The notes below the pieces were generated by a model. That model saw only the letters and a program-made list of their open reading frames with translations, was not told the origin of the DNA and made no database searches. A stretch of DNA of 64,000 nucleotides, taken from the NCBI GenBank assembly GCA_907163375.1, contig CAJQUW010001718.1, positions 62,001 through 126,000 on the forward strand, read 5' to 3'. The stretch comes from Prostheceraeus crozeri. Taxonomy: Eukaryota; Platyhelminthes; Polycladida; Euryleptidae. Shown here in pieces: positions 1 to 13,500 of this stretch. Numbering within the stretch: the first letter of the stretch is position 1; each line of letters opens with the position of its first letter. The position numbers and the translations under genes are program-made.

Positions 1-1389
1 GTTTGGACTCGCATCGCGACACCATTTTTTCGTGAAAAATATCTTGATAATGGGGATCGCGTGGATCACCGAACTATACAGTTGCATGAAAATCAAATAA
101 CATGACATCCATTCTACTTGATGTTCATTCTCAAGCTACACAAATATGAATAAGGCAGAAATTATTTAAAAGAAAGGATGGAAAACTAAATGTAGCTAAT
201 TTGTAGATAGATGTTAGATTCACGCCACCTCGGAATCGTAGTCGACTGGACGTATTGATCGGGATCGTAACTATCGACTGAACGACTCCCATCATTTAAA
301 GCAATCAATCAGCAGTCGAATATAAGTTTATTTATATGAATTCATTAATGTATGTACATATAGATATACAAACTTTTTTTGGATGACTTGAAAGAGAAGA
401 ATATAAAAATCTGATGACATAATGACTTTTTACACAAGAATACATGATGATTGGTTGATCTCAAAGACACATCGTGGACGTATACAGCAGTTGGCACAGT
501 GAGAGTCGATCACGAGAAATTTAGCCTATTGAAATATAATTCTCTAATACACTTACTACTAACCTTGAAGTGGCAGCGAGTAGTAGTAAATTATGCTATT
601 TCCTTCAAATGGGAATATAAAATTGTCTCAGACCCGAACAACAGCAGGTACATGAAATTTGCTTAAATAGCCAGCTTAGATTGAGCTCGTATAATTATGC
701 TTCACATTCAAGCGGAGTCTTTAAACAGCATAAAGCCAATTTCTAATGATCGACAAATCTAAGATACTGTTTCTAATCCTTTAGTGTTTGAAGCGATGAT
801 AATGTCATAAAACTAATACGGAAATGGGTAGAAATACTTGTCGATAGTTTCAATCACATTTTCACTTCAAATTAAAAACAAGTCGAGAATTCTTCAAAGC
901 AGAGACACTGGACAATTACAGAAATTTTACGAAACAATGTTTATAGACAATAAAACGGTTCCTGTCTAGAAATATACTTTCAAGTCATAAATATAAAAAT
1001 CGAACAAACGACAATCTTTGCAAGTTTGAGAACAGTTGGACGTTAAAATCATTTGTGCAATGAACAAGTTTCTGCTAAATAATACTTTGCGTTTTAAATT
1101 CAAAACAATGCCTACAATGGTAGACAGACAACGTCAGAGACTTGTTCAAATGTTGCATCGTTTACAAACTTGAAATCAAACGCATTAGACCCAAGATATG
1201 AAAGACAATAGTGGGCAGTCATACAGGGAGGAGATGAGATGAGGGATAGGGCAGCTGTGATTGGAACATCAATATTGAAATGCAAATAGAGTGAGAGAAA
1301 TGGTCACAATTATCACCAAACAATTACGCTTCTCAACATGGGAGGTTTATTCACCGGCGGTAATCGGAAATAACTTAATGGAGGGCAGG
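1..1389. other. Region downstream of ANOS1; no gene recognised
   Basis: Apart from the polyA hexamer at 1346-1351, I see only AT-rich sequence with short, codon-poor open frames (the longest, at 451-666 on the plus strand, resembles nothing I know). No repeat family from elsewhere in the window is recognisable here. Part of it may be the 3' UTR. Confidence 0.5.
1346..1351 (-). promoter_or_regulatory. Polyadenylation signal AATAAA of the ANOS1 homologue
   Basis: A canonical AATAAA hexamer reads on the minus strand 39 nt past the TGA at 1390. It would give a very short 3' UTR. Other AATAAA motifs occur further downstream (for example near 328-333), so a longer UTR remains possible. Confidence 0.5.
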
Positions 1390-1520
1390 TCATCTTTCAG
1401 CTCGTTGTAGGAGGAGGGAGAGAGTCACAATCAATGCAATAAAACACTTTGAGAAACACAGATAGGGTGAAGAAGAACTGTTCGCTCCGACTTGGTATAA
1501 CACAGTCTTTACACCAGGAT
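1390..1520 (-). CDS. ANOS1: ANOS1 terminal coding exon: Ser-rich stalk and hydrophobic C-terminus
   Basis: The acceptor has a strong tract, CTTTTCTTTTCGTCTTTCAG, ending at 1521. Entry is phase 1, and the split codon with the previous exon gives Asn. There are 42 codons and a TGA at 1392-1390. The sequence runs from PGVKTVLYQVG through a small-residue stretch ANSSSSPY to a hydrophobic run, CFIALIVTLSLLL, then QRAER and stop. This layout (small residues, spacer, hydrophobic end) resembles a GPI-anchor signal. A very short transmembrane anchor is the alternative. An AATAAA on the minus strand follows at 1351-1346. The exact phase fit, tract quality and polyA signal support this as the last exon, although it has no homology anchor of its own. 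Confidence 0.75.
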
Positions 1521-4500
1521 CTGAAAGACGAAAAGAAAAGACTGAGAGTTAACTTCTAACCACAGAATTAAATATTTTGTTTATCTGCTTCGGTTTGCTA
1601 GAAGTGTGATTAATATGAAATTGACGGCACATCGAGGAACCTATTAAGTGGACAAAAAGGAATTCCTAATACCTTACAGAGATAGGAAAAATATCGTGCG
1701 TCGCTTGCGGATTAATGTGAGTTCCAGCAAAGTGCTTCGATTGCCTTAATTCCTTCAGATTTGAAGAATTCAGATCATTGCGCACAAGTTTTCCCAAAAA
1801 TGCTGGCCCTTCCGATCATTATTAAAAAAAGTAGCAGGCGCACAAAATTAGTTCACTTGATGATTTCACATCCTCTTCTCGGCATTTCTCACTGTATAGT
1901 GCATACAATCGAATGTTAACCAAGACAGGGATATGTGTTTTGGTGCGTGCGAAGTGATATCACAGCGCGCACGCATCTCTCACTGGCTATGGTGTCCTCT
2001 GCTGACAGCTTATTGTTTGCCCTTTCCAATAGCAAGCGATACACGAATTATCCATTCGAGGAGGAGCAAGTTGTCTAATTCTGTGATGTGCCATTTCGAT
2101 ATTAATGTTATGTATAACCCTTCCTTTCTAGGAAACCGAAGCGCGCAGATGAATCTAATTCTGTGCTTCTAACAGATATCAAATATTCGAGATAGGTACG
2201 TTTGCAAAATTATCATAAAAAGTAATGTCAAAAATCAGGAGTAACTCGAATTCAAATATTGAAGTGATAATCCTTTTAATTAAAGAAAGTGAAATTTAAC
2301 TTTCGACACACAGTAATACTTCGCTTTTGTATTTCTAAAATATATTTCAGCGAACCGCCCTTCTCAATCAGATATTTCATTTGCAGTGATCTCATCTACC
2401 AAGGACTTTGATTTTGGAATCAAATCTGGAAATGTCTAGTATTAAAAATGTCAAGGGTGAATAGGAAAAATAGTGAAGTCAATATATCACATTTCTGTGT
2501 AAACCGTCCACAATACACTTTCATGTATCCTCCTAATGTTGTAGAGTTAATGCTAATAAATTTGATTGTTTCCATTCTGTTTTGTTATTATTCAGTTATT
2601 CACTTTTCTTTCTAATAATTACGGCCAGTCGCGTAGCCAGGATTTCACTTCCGGGGGGAGGAATTAATTTGTGGCTTAATTAATATGCGCTTATACTTGA
2701 TAATTTCGTGAATCAGAAGAAGCCCTAATATTCATTCATGTCTGATTTGATAATGATCTGATTTTTTCTTTTATTGATCATTTATGATTCACGATTAACA
2801 TAAAATCATATAGTATATACAAGTTCACATATAATATCTTCAGATGAAGCCTTTAGATCCTTTTGTAAACATTATGCCTTCAAGTATGTTCATGTACAAC
2901 TACAATACGTATTTTGATACGTATTTTGCATACCTTGGTAAAAAGTTGCTAAATTGCAAAAGTTAAATAAAATGTACATGATATGATATTGGAAAGAGAC
3001 TTATTTGTTGTAAAGTCTTTCTTCATTTGATCCGCAAACGAGTGTCCTGGCTACAAGCCATATCGAGACGTCCGTGACAGTACAACTAGTATCGGCGCCT
3101 GACCGACTATCTGACTCACAGAAATGAGCATCTCTCGCGATCGTTGCGTAACAGGGGACATGCGAAAATTAACCAAGCGCGCTACTGTAGGATTTCAGAT
3201 TCTCACATTTACGTGTATGAAATAATAATTCTACATACAATGATGTTAATATGTTATAAAACACAAAGATTGTCCCCCGCTCAGATTTCATGTCGGGGGG
3301 GGGGTACATGCCCCCTTGTCCCCCCTTGCCTATGCCACTGATTACGGCTTCTGCGATTTACATTTCCATTGCATTATTATGATGCGTTCCTACACTGTAA
3401 ATCGCTCATTAGCAATCACATACGATTAAAAACGTTAAATCACATACGATAGAAAAGACGTGATCAGTAGACACTTACTTGGTTTTCTTCGGCCGGGAGT
3501 TGAAAAGAAGATGGAGGTTGTGGCACTTTCTCCTGAAGTCGATACGCTTTGGACATTCACTATATAAACGGTGCTTGCATTGAGATTCCGAAGCAGGAAA
3601 GTTCTCCGTTGCTGTAAAGGAAGACAGTAGACATGTATATGAATGATTACTGAACATCTCATTCTTCTGACTTACCCCTGTCACCACCTTGGACTCCGCT
3701 CTTGTCAAGTCCAGCAGAGGCGTGATACCTCGGCCGTACAGCTCGATATCGATGGGCTCAGTGCGACGTGGGCCCCAAACTACTCGATAGGATTTGATGC
3801 CTTCCAGAACAGGTCCATTGAAGGAATTCCAAGCCAAACGGACAGAATACGTATTGGACTCTTGATTGTGGTGCAATTGGTAGCGCAGATTCTTGGGAGC
3901 CTCAGGAATAGAGTTCGGCACTGAAATGGAAGAATCTCCGGTCAATTCATCGATTGAATGGCAATATCGATGTAATCGAAATGCTAACGAGATTTCACGC
4001 TTGCAGATCAGAAAAATGTTCAGAATTCAATATTTTGCTGCACAATATCTTCCTTGAATGTCATCCATTTTTACTAATCAATTCCTTACTATATATAGTA
4101 ACAATTCTTTTTGTTCAATTGATTTCGATGACATTGATCCGTTTCTCTATATTGATCACATTTCAGTTTCTTCCTCGCTTTTGGTTGTGTTAAGCATGTA
4201 TTCAACTACTAGTCCGGCAGCCAGAACGAGTTTCTGCAGGGAACGAGGCCGAAAATTAGACTGTCACAGAATTATGTAGCCTACACCCTATGCCTACTAC
4301 GAATCTGCACGTCTGCCGAGTTTTAATGAGTTCCTCTTCTTGTCAGGCAGGATCAAAGAAAAACACGATGGTACGCAGAGTGCAGTTATTTGTCAAAAGT
4401 GATTTTTTATGTTTTCTCTTATCAACTGAAAAGGATTAAGTCTAGAGCCATGTTTGACATGGAATGTCTTCAGGTCAATTCTTGTCATGTGCATGTGACA

Positions 4501-7500
4501 TTATCATGCTTCTGATCGGTGATGTATGCTAGAATGTGGCTCAATATGGATAATGTGGGCCGACAAGTTGGTGCAGGAGTCCTGCCAAACCTGAATGTGT
4601 ATAGCTTTATAGATAAATGTTCATGGACATGATAAAAAATGACCTGAAGACATTCGATGTCAAGCACTATGTCTCTAGACTTAATACTCTTCAGAAAATT
4701 TCATTTTTACCAATTAAATGTACTCTCCATCCCATTGGATTAATATATGTTTTTCTTTGATCGCTTCTGACAAGAAGTGGAACCACAGAATTAGATTGTT
4801 TAACCGCATCGCATCACTTTGCTAGAAGTGCAAGCTGATTAAAAACGATGGCACACACAGGAAATTACTAAGTACGCAAAAAGAAATTGCTAATACCTTG
4901 CGTCGCTTGCGGATTGCTGTGAATGCTTTCAAAATGTTCCGATCGCCACGATTCCTTCAGATTCGAAGGATTCTGATCATTGTGCAAAAGTTTTCTCGAT
5001 AATGTTGGGCCCTCCGATCATTATTAAAAAAATTAGCAGGCGCACAAAAAAACGTTCACAAACTTCTCTGTAGAACTTGACATCGACTGTGTCTCTTCGC
5101 TGTGCGAATCGGTTGAAAACAGTCACTGAAACTTTGCACAATTTGACGTGTTCAATGTTGAACTGGCGTCTCATTGTTCAATTACTATGGTATTATGTCA
5201 GCAGATTGTGCCATTTCATAAGCATTACATGTTCCAATGTTTCCTCTCTAGTCAAACAGAAGAAGAGACGACCTGCCTAATTCTGTGAGTGGAACAAACT
5301 AGAACTTGGCAGACGTTTCGTAGCCAGACGTTCTAGAACTTGGCAGATTCGTAGTAGGCAAGAGGTGTAGGCTACATCATCTTGTGCATCGTCTCATTTT
5401 CGACCTCGCTTCCTGCAGATACTCGCTCCGGCTGCCGGACTGTACTGCAATTTTAGTTTTGTTTTCAGTGGAATTACCCTCAACTCGTTTTTTTCGTGTC
5501 TCTTTACATTACATCTCTAGCTTTCCCGGTATCAAGCAGTCGATCGCATCATTGCACGAATATGAATTTCAATCGATCGATTGCTCAGTAATTCCAATTT
5601 CAACAGTCAGTTTGCCCTGAAAGCTGGAACTGAGGGATAAGTTGGTACTTCCATACGGAAACAAACCCCTGAGATGTCAGCGGTTCATGTTGGAATGTTA
5701 TAACCTGCACTCTGCGTCTCACACCTTCCATTTTATTGCGTATTTACTTTGTAGTTTCGACAAATTGTGTCAATATTGTGAACAGACGCAGCCAAGTTGA
5801 TACTATTATTGACCGCATTTCGTGTCTTACAATCATTCTCAAACAAAGTTTGAGTTGCTAGCTGGCAAACAGAATATTGATGACAATTATCATCTGTGTC
5901 AAGGAGCTGTATGATAATGCGTGTCAATTCGATGATAAGACTGAAGTACTATCTGTTGCAATGATGAATAGTGAAGCCTGTCGTGTATAATAAAGAGAAA
6001 ATGAGCATGGCTACAAATCGCAATGTGATCTACACTTCATTCATATGACTAGTTATTCCAGTGTAATAATTGAACTTTAAAATGCGTATTCTGTCTTTGT
6101 ATTTTGTAAAATAACAATCTCTGTTGACGAGGCTCGAACCGTATTCAGGCGAATGCATTCTCTGAATCCGTGCAGACTTGCTGAAAATTTGAATTTATTA
6201 GAAGACTTTTAACGTGGACAGTATTTCAAAATACATGGGTTTCTAGCTTCAAACAATGATGGGTTGGGCTATTTAGTTTGTGGGAAGGTAAGAACTTTGA
6301 TTTTCAACCCAATTTACATGTCACGCCATTGAAAATGCAGTACCGTGAATCGCGAAAGCACTCGGGCAAGAAATGTGTATTGAGCTGAAGATCAAAGATT
6401 TTAGATGTATTTCAGACAGCTTCATTATCATGAAGAATCATCTCTTAAACTCACATTAACATAAATGACTGTCAAATGAATTCTAGCGATATCGTTATAG
6501 AGCACAGTGAGTCACATGTGGCAAACCCACAGACCTGTGTAAGACTATGTCCTGAACATCGAATAAGTCAAAAGTCAAAATTGTTTTATTGCCGACTTGC
6601 AGCTAACACAAACAAAGTAATTTAGTTTTCAAAATAAAATACGAACACACAGGATGATCACCGAAGAGAGGATGACGTTTATGGCGAAAATGCTCAAAAG
6701 CTGTAGTAGTAAATAGAATGACGAAACATAGAATATGAATGATGGAAGGAGAGATCTGTAATCAATATCAAATTCAGGCATTTCAGAATCAGTGTGTTTG
6801 TGTTATCATCACAGAGCGAAAATGACGTAATCATAATCGGTGAATGAATAATAGCATAACTTGCACCAACACAGTTGGATTCTAGTATCACAAAATGAAT
6901 CATTGTATTCTGTTTCTTCATGGTAATCACGTGATCAAAGGTTGATATAAATCATTTGAGGATACTACTCATCTACGGAACACTCAAGATCACTTTTCTC
7001 TTTACGCGACTAATGTCTCGACAAAGTGGACCAATCAGATCAAATGGTTTGAAGATAGCAGGTCAAGGAAATGATCTTCACAAATTCCAGTCAACTTCGT
7101 CTACCTACAGTGAATTTGAATTTGAGCATAACCCCATCACGCACAATACCCGGCTTGCAGTTGAACTGTTGCCCTGTTGTTCTACGGGGCAATTCCATAA
7201 GTAACACACATTATTTGCTATTCCTTATCATGAAGCAATGCGACTTGACCTATGAAAATTGCACCATACCATGCCAAATTAGTCTGAAATATTAATCACT
7301 TTTCAAATGTTTAATAGTAGTCGCTCTTTCGGCGCTAGAGGTCAAAAAGTCAAACGCTGTCCATATTTCTAGCTGTAAGGCACTCACTTATATGGGTTTC
7401 CACTGTTTTGGCAGTCTGTCCAAGGAGGCCTTGAACGTATTTCATGTATTACTCCTTCAATTTGATGCATGTAATCTGCTGGAAGGCTTGACAAATTTGA

Positions 7501-10500
7501 ATGACTTTTTGAATTGCTCCGATATACATCGCATTAATACGCATGTTCTCTTTAGTCAGTCAAAGACGAGGGAGAGCGGCACTGTTGCCAATTTGGTGGT
7601 AGAATTGTGTAATAGTTGTGTGGCTCTATCTCACCAATGAATTCTCAACTTATGCACCGTACTGTGAGACTTTTGATTTTGACAAACTGATGGTTAAATT
7701 TCCTGTGATCATATATGCCATGTCTGGAAAGGATGAAATTGCAAAAAGAATGATTGGTGAATATCGATCTCGTTGTGCCGTTTTACAACTTCAATCTCTT
7801 TCATCTTTATCTTGAACTGCAGCAGCCTTTTCAGAACGATAATCAATAAAAACAATGATAAAGGAATGAGTGTCTCATTTTCAGGAAATGATACAATTGT
7901 ATCTTTACCTACAGGAGTCAAATTAGAAAATCAAATTACGTCCAGCCAGATATGAAGATAAACAGCCTTAAAAGGGATAAAATCAACGGCTGGAAAATCG
8001 TTCCCCGGATAATGAAAGGTTATTCGAATGTGTTGCTACTTACTTGTTCTACATTGCGGACGGTCGGTTCCACGCTTCACCTTTACGTCGAGACAGTTGG
8101 GAGTGCAAAAACACGTGTCCCAGAGAGGCTTGATGACCCCCGATGACGAAACACCGAGCACCCGCAGGATGTAATGACAATTGAATTGTAAATCGGAGAT
8201 GTAGTAGATCAGACTGCCCTGGAAAAAGGAATTGACGAATGAGGAAGGGTTTAAACCATCACAGGGCTTTAAAAACAAGTTTTTTGAGATATTCTCAAGT
8301 ATTTAATGGTGATATACGTATGACTTATAAGAACTAAAAGCCATTGGCTTTGATAACGCATCACGAGCGCTCATTCGTGTTCTTCGCTAATGTGTTGAAG
8401 GCACAGTTGATTCCGTTTGTGCATTATCCCCGGCGTCCCGAGTCTTTCGTCCCGGGTTTGCTGCATCTTAGTGCTGAAATTCATCCATTTTCTAGTTTCA
8501 GCCTGTTTAGTTAAAAATTGCGTTTTTTGCATATATGAATAGCTTTACGTCAGAACAATTTTATAGTTGGAAAATGCAATGATACATGTAGTTGGAAATG
8601 TGGTATGGGCTCATGAACTCTACTCGGATTATATAGCCGGATTCTCTCAGCTCAGGAAAATCAACAACATAAAACGTATTGCATAGTATCAAACACCTCA
8701 GAGAATAACAATGACCCAATAACATAATACTGCAGAATTGATGATTTATCCATGTTTAGCCTAACCTCTAAATGAGATCCAAGCTCATGGGCATGACATG
8801 AACGTGTGAAGAGGTGCTCTGATGTTTTATTCAGTGTTATAAGTGAATGAAGTAGTAATTCTGCTTCAGGATTGTCAAGCATCTCAGATGCAGTGAAAAA
8901 TAAATAATTTCTGAATCTTACGAAGGCTTCGGATGATGCTGAGAAGCTGAGTGGGTGTCGACAACGACAAGATAAGCAAAAATAATATGAACTTCATAAG
9001 CTTGCGAATAACATGTTTCAACATTTCAGGTGCCTGTTAGACACAGTAAAAGAAACCGATATGATACGGTGGGATTCGCAGTAGAGACATCTTTCAATAT
9101 AGTTTGACATATCAAAACCAAGAAATACAAAATATTAAGCAATCATGATGAAAAATGATTGCCGTTCATTCATTATAAAGTGAAGCTTATTACTTGATCA
9201 AAGATATACATGTATATGTGACATAAAGAAGCTTAGTTGTTATGGCTTACTACATATAAACATTTTAAATTGAAAAATGAGCTGATATGAAAAACATGAA
9301 GCCCTTCTACCGTTCACATATGAGCAGCAGGTTCCAATCAATGTTTCAGAATTGTTAACTTTCATATACTTCCTATGCTGTTGACTCTAAATAATTAAAA
9401 AATACCTATCGCAATAGAAAATGAGTTCTTTAGTTACCTAACACAATATTGACACCACCGTTTCTTCCTATTTCAGTTCATTTGTGCACTGATCAATTTG
9501 TTTCCTCAAACAAATCGTGTATCAGACAATGGAGCTGTAGAATGTTCTTTATCAGCTTTCAAACTTTAATTTGTTTTACAACAGGTAAGTGTTGATCATG
9601 GCAGTACTCCAGCAGCAAATTGTTGACATTTACAGGTTGCAATTGATTTAGAAATACAGGAAATAGTCTCCAGTTACACTGTTTGTAATTCAATAAAGTT
9701 ACCAAGCAACTGAATCAAATTTTGTTTCCCTAATCATCAAATTAATTTTCACAAATCAAGTCAAGTGCTCTCGAGTTAATTGGCAGCCAAATAAATACAG
9801 CAGTTTTGGCATAGCACAGATAAAAATATCAAATACATGTATTCCTGTCAGCATTGTCCACTCTTCACAAAGAAATCTCATTTCTTTTTAGAAATAATTG
9901 TGTAAATATTAAATTCAGATTACTGCCTTGACATTAATCAATATTATATTGAGCACAAGGCCAGGAAGGGACGAATAGGACACGATAAAACGAAGCCTAC
10001 TGGTTTGGCTTGTCTTCTGTCGCAATGTCCGAGTGACCCATTAGTTTCACTGATGTTTATAAATACATTTGTTCAGTTATCTGTAGATCACACGCACTGG
10101 ATATTGAGATATTAGGATTTATAGTTGAATGGATGAACTGTGCATTAATAAGCGAGAAAGAGATCCATTGAAAAAACAAAAATTCTGAAAACTTCATGTA
10201 CTTTCAGGTTCCTTCGCTCGATTTTTATCAAGTGATCTCTTTTTTTTAATTTTTAATTTTTGTTTTTGACAGCGGTGTAATTCTTTCAAAACACATTTGA
10301 AAATGGAGTGGATAATGGATTTTCCACTTTTCCCATTTTTGTTTGGCTTCAACAAAACATTTCTTTAACAATCTCGGAAGGAAATCGTCGTTGTCTGATA
10401 ACAATACCTGAAATTTGAATTTGTTGACAAAAAATGAAGACATCTGTCAGTTCATGTGTCTTCATTTGATTCATGAATGTTGCACAGCCTCGACCTTCGA

Positions 10501-13500
10501 AACTTCGATTCGATGGTCGAATGTGCGGCAGAATCAAGATTCGATTCGATTGCAAGCTTAGTCCTTATTATCAAGATAGCCTTGAATGAAAATAAAATAA
10601 TGAACCTTGTTTATACTCGGAAGTGTTTTGAGTCACGGAGCCCTTCTTTGTTGTCGAGCTGTCATTTATCCCACTCTCATTCCTTTGTGCTGAGTGTTTA
10701 GCAAGAATACAGAGTGTACCTGTTTTAGAAGTCTTAAATTTGACGCGACCAAGGTTTGAACCAAGGTCTCCCGAACGCAGAGCGAACACTCTACCACAAG
10801 GCCACAGCGTCGGTCATCACAGTGAGGCCGGGAATCAATGTTATCACAGTGAAATCCACACACTAGCAATGAAGCTGGTATTGCTTAACACTTCCCAGAT
10901 TTTCGAGCTTGATACATTGAGGACGGCGGACGATATGTATCATTTTGCACTGAATCAGCACGCCAAGAGTATTTAACAATTTTGATAAATTTGTCTTAAA
11001 TTCGATGAATCGGTTAAACAATTGAAGTAATTGAATTTCCTAGCCTCAATCGCCGTGATCTGAAAAAGTGGTCATATCAAGAAGTCATAGAAGATTCAGG
11101 GTATCTCAAAGTCAATTCATTGCAATCGTACTCCATTTAAAATGGCCAAAGACAAGTTGATTACCATTGCTGATTAAGTATCGATTTGTAATTACGAACT
11201 TAAAATTAATTTCATAAATTCAATCAATTACATGTGGAAATAAATCAAAGACACAGATACACATATTTTAAATGCTTGAAATATTCAAAATATTCGATGT
11301 CTAAACTCAGCTGGTGCTAAATTGATAATTTCAATAATGATGTTAATCCAACATAAAATGCTCAGATGATAAACTGAAATACGCAGATAGAAATAGGCTA
11401 ATAAACCCATTTAACGTCGTGGAACAACTCGTTTTTGAAATACGCAATGAAAAATGTTTAAAACCACACATTTTCCAATTCATTTATTTAATTTCTCAAT
11501 TTACAAAACTTCTCAAACTGTCATGCATTTTGAAGTTGTATTAATGAATTGTTGCTTTCAAATAGTAAAAAAAGTCGCCAGCGCTCTAGAAATATAAGTT
11601 GGGATTGACCTTATTAAGGTGGGCTTCATCTTCTTTCATAACTGAATACAATTTCTTGCCCTTTCGATGTCATCGCGCACAAATGGTTTCACTACTTGAT
11701 TACATGTATCTTGTGAAATGCATACAAGCGCAAATTCGATCACTACAAGCTTATTATGCGTATGTCAACAAAATCCCTCAAATTACCGTAACTTTGAAGA
11801 GATCACGCGTCGGCTAACTTGGAAAGTCTTTCTTCCACCAGCCAGTTTGTTACACTATTGAAAGTAGAAGTCAAGCCACACGTGTTGAAGTACCCAAACA
11901 AAGGATTTGTTGTCCACAGTTATTTCGTGAGAGCGTTAGAAATGGTAATAATTGCGTGAATTCAATCGTAACATTGTCTGCATTTGTTAGCTTAGGACCT
12001 TAGGCCGATGAGGGCGGTGAAACAGCACAAATGAGAAATATCCCGCAGGCTTCAATACCGTCACTATGAATAATGGAGAGCAAACTGGAGTTGCATAACT
12101 TCAGATGCCGCACATGTGTAAAGCCTGTGAGGATTATGGCAGGTAACTGAGGGTCAAGCGTGATGAACTGAGCAGCCTGATCATCCAGTCATTATTCCGC
12201 GCTTATTCAAGCCCTGTCTTGTTTGTTAATCATCACGCTAAAACTGAGAAAATACGGGGATTTGTAGGAATTAATTGCGAATGAAGAAACAGCATAATTA
12301 TAAGGAAAGACTTCAATTAGTTGTTGAAAGCATTTTGGAAGGTATATTCAGGTGCTATTCGCCTAGTCAATGTGAAAGGTTTTGAGGACGAAGGCGTCTG
12401 AATCAGACTAAATTCGCCTCATCAGAATAATATCATTAAGTTGCTTCGTTAATTTTGTGCATGAGTTTGCTACAATTCCACACAAATGCAACATCATAGC
12501 AGACTTCATATTGTAACGTCAACCTCTTAAGAAATACACCGGTTTACCAATTAAATCCGAGTTGCAAAGATATTTGTGACATGGAATAAATAAGGGTTTT
12601 ACCTGGTTTTGTTTACACCCATTGGATACTTCTGAACTGGTACTTCGCGCTTCGAATGTCTGAAGTTAGGCAGAAACCTATCTATGTCATATAATTTGCG
12701 TGGAATAATGGCGAACTATAAGAGGCGAAAGAATTCTTAAGTGTAATAAACATTGCTGGCTTACTATTTAGCTTCTGTTAATCAGCTGTCTTGGATCTCA
12801 AATAGATGCTGGTCCACGTGAAGAATATCATGTCAATTAGATCGATGCCATGAGCTGTAGCCGACGACATTTTACTATGCTTGAAGGGATCAGAGCATGT
12901 GGTGTAAGCATAGTTTGTCGAAAACGTGCAAAATCAAACCGGACGAATGAAGCAACAAGAACATTCCCTCGACATTTTAGATCTTATTAAGTGTTTAATT
13001 CAAGGTTTAATATTATTTATTGCCCGTAGTTCATGCACTTAAGTAAGAAGGATGAATTAATCCTGTTGAAAGATGATTTTGATGGAAAATGATAACATCT
13101 TGATTGCTACGGATTATGTTGACGATCCCAATGTATTCCAGTCTGTTCCAGATCGGATTAGAATTACGTGAACCAACATCTCAAGTGCCTTAAGTGGGCA
13201 TGGGTTTGACAAGTCTAAATGAAATGAAAATCAAATATTCCTACATATTTTCAATATGTGATTCATATTAATGATTGAGACTGTAAGATTTCATGTCATT
13301 CTTCAGATATTCTGAAATCCGCTTCTTTCCACCACCAGCTGGGTATCTATGCCATTAGCGACATCATCGCCATAGAAGATACTTGCTATTCAATATCATT
13401 CACATCTGATCATGGAAATTAATGCTCATAATAATTATAACATTCTATCTACATCGGTCTCCGTGGTGCAGTGGTTAAGTGCCTGGCCTAGCGATCTTCT

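Larger units (their letters stand above)
1521..3478 (-). other. Last ANOS1 intron (1.96 kb), mostly transposon-derived
   Basis: The intron runs from donor GTAAGT at 3478 to the acceptor at 1521. About two thirds is two hAT-type elements: 2626-3340 and 1561-2165. The MITE at 1561 lies about 40 bp from the acceptor. The remainder (2174-2617 and 3349-3478) is AT-rich with no recognised feature. Confidence 0.75.
3921..8043 (-). other. ANOS1 intron (4.1 kb)
   Basis: The intron holds a foldback element (4211-5441) with a nested MITE. The remainder, 5450-8043, is AT-rich. It has only short spurious frames and one tRNA-like B-box (GGTTCGAGCC on the minus strand near 6130) that has no recognisable A-box partner. 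Confidence 0.6.

Noticed and set aside
1933-2172. 79-codon frame (MCFGACEVISQRARIS) as a conserved small protein because similar frames recur at 19733-20095 and 44827-45048
   Set aside because: The recurrence is due to the repeated MITE, not to protein conservation.
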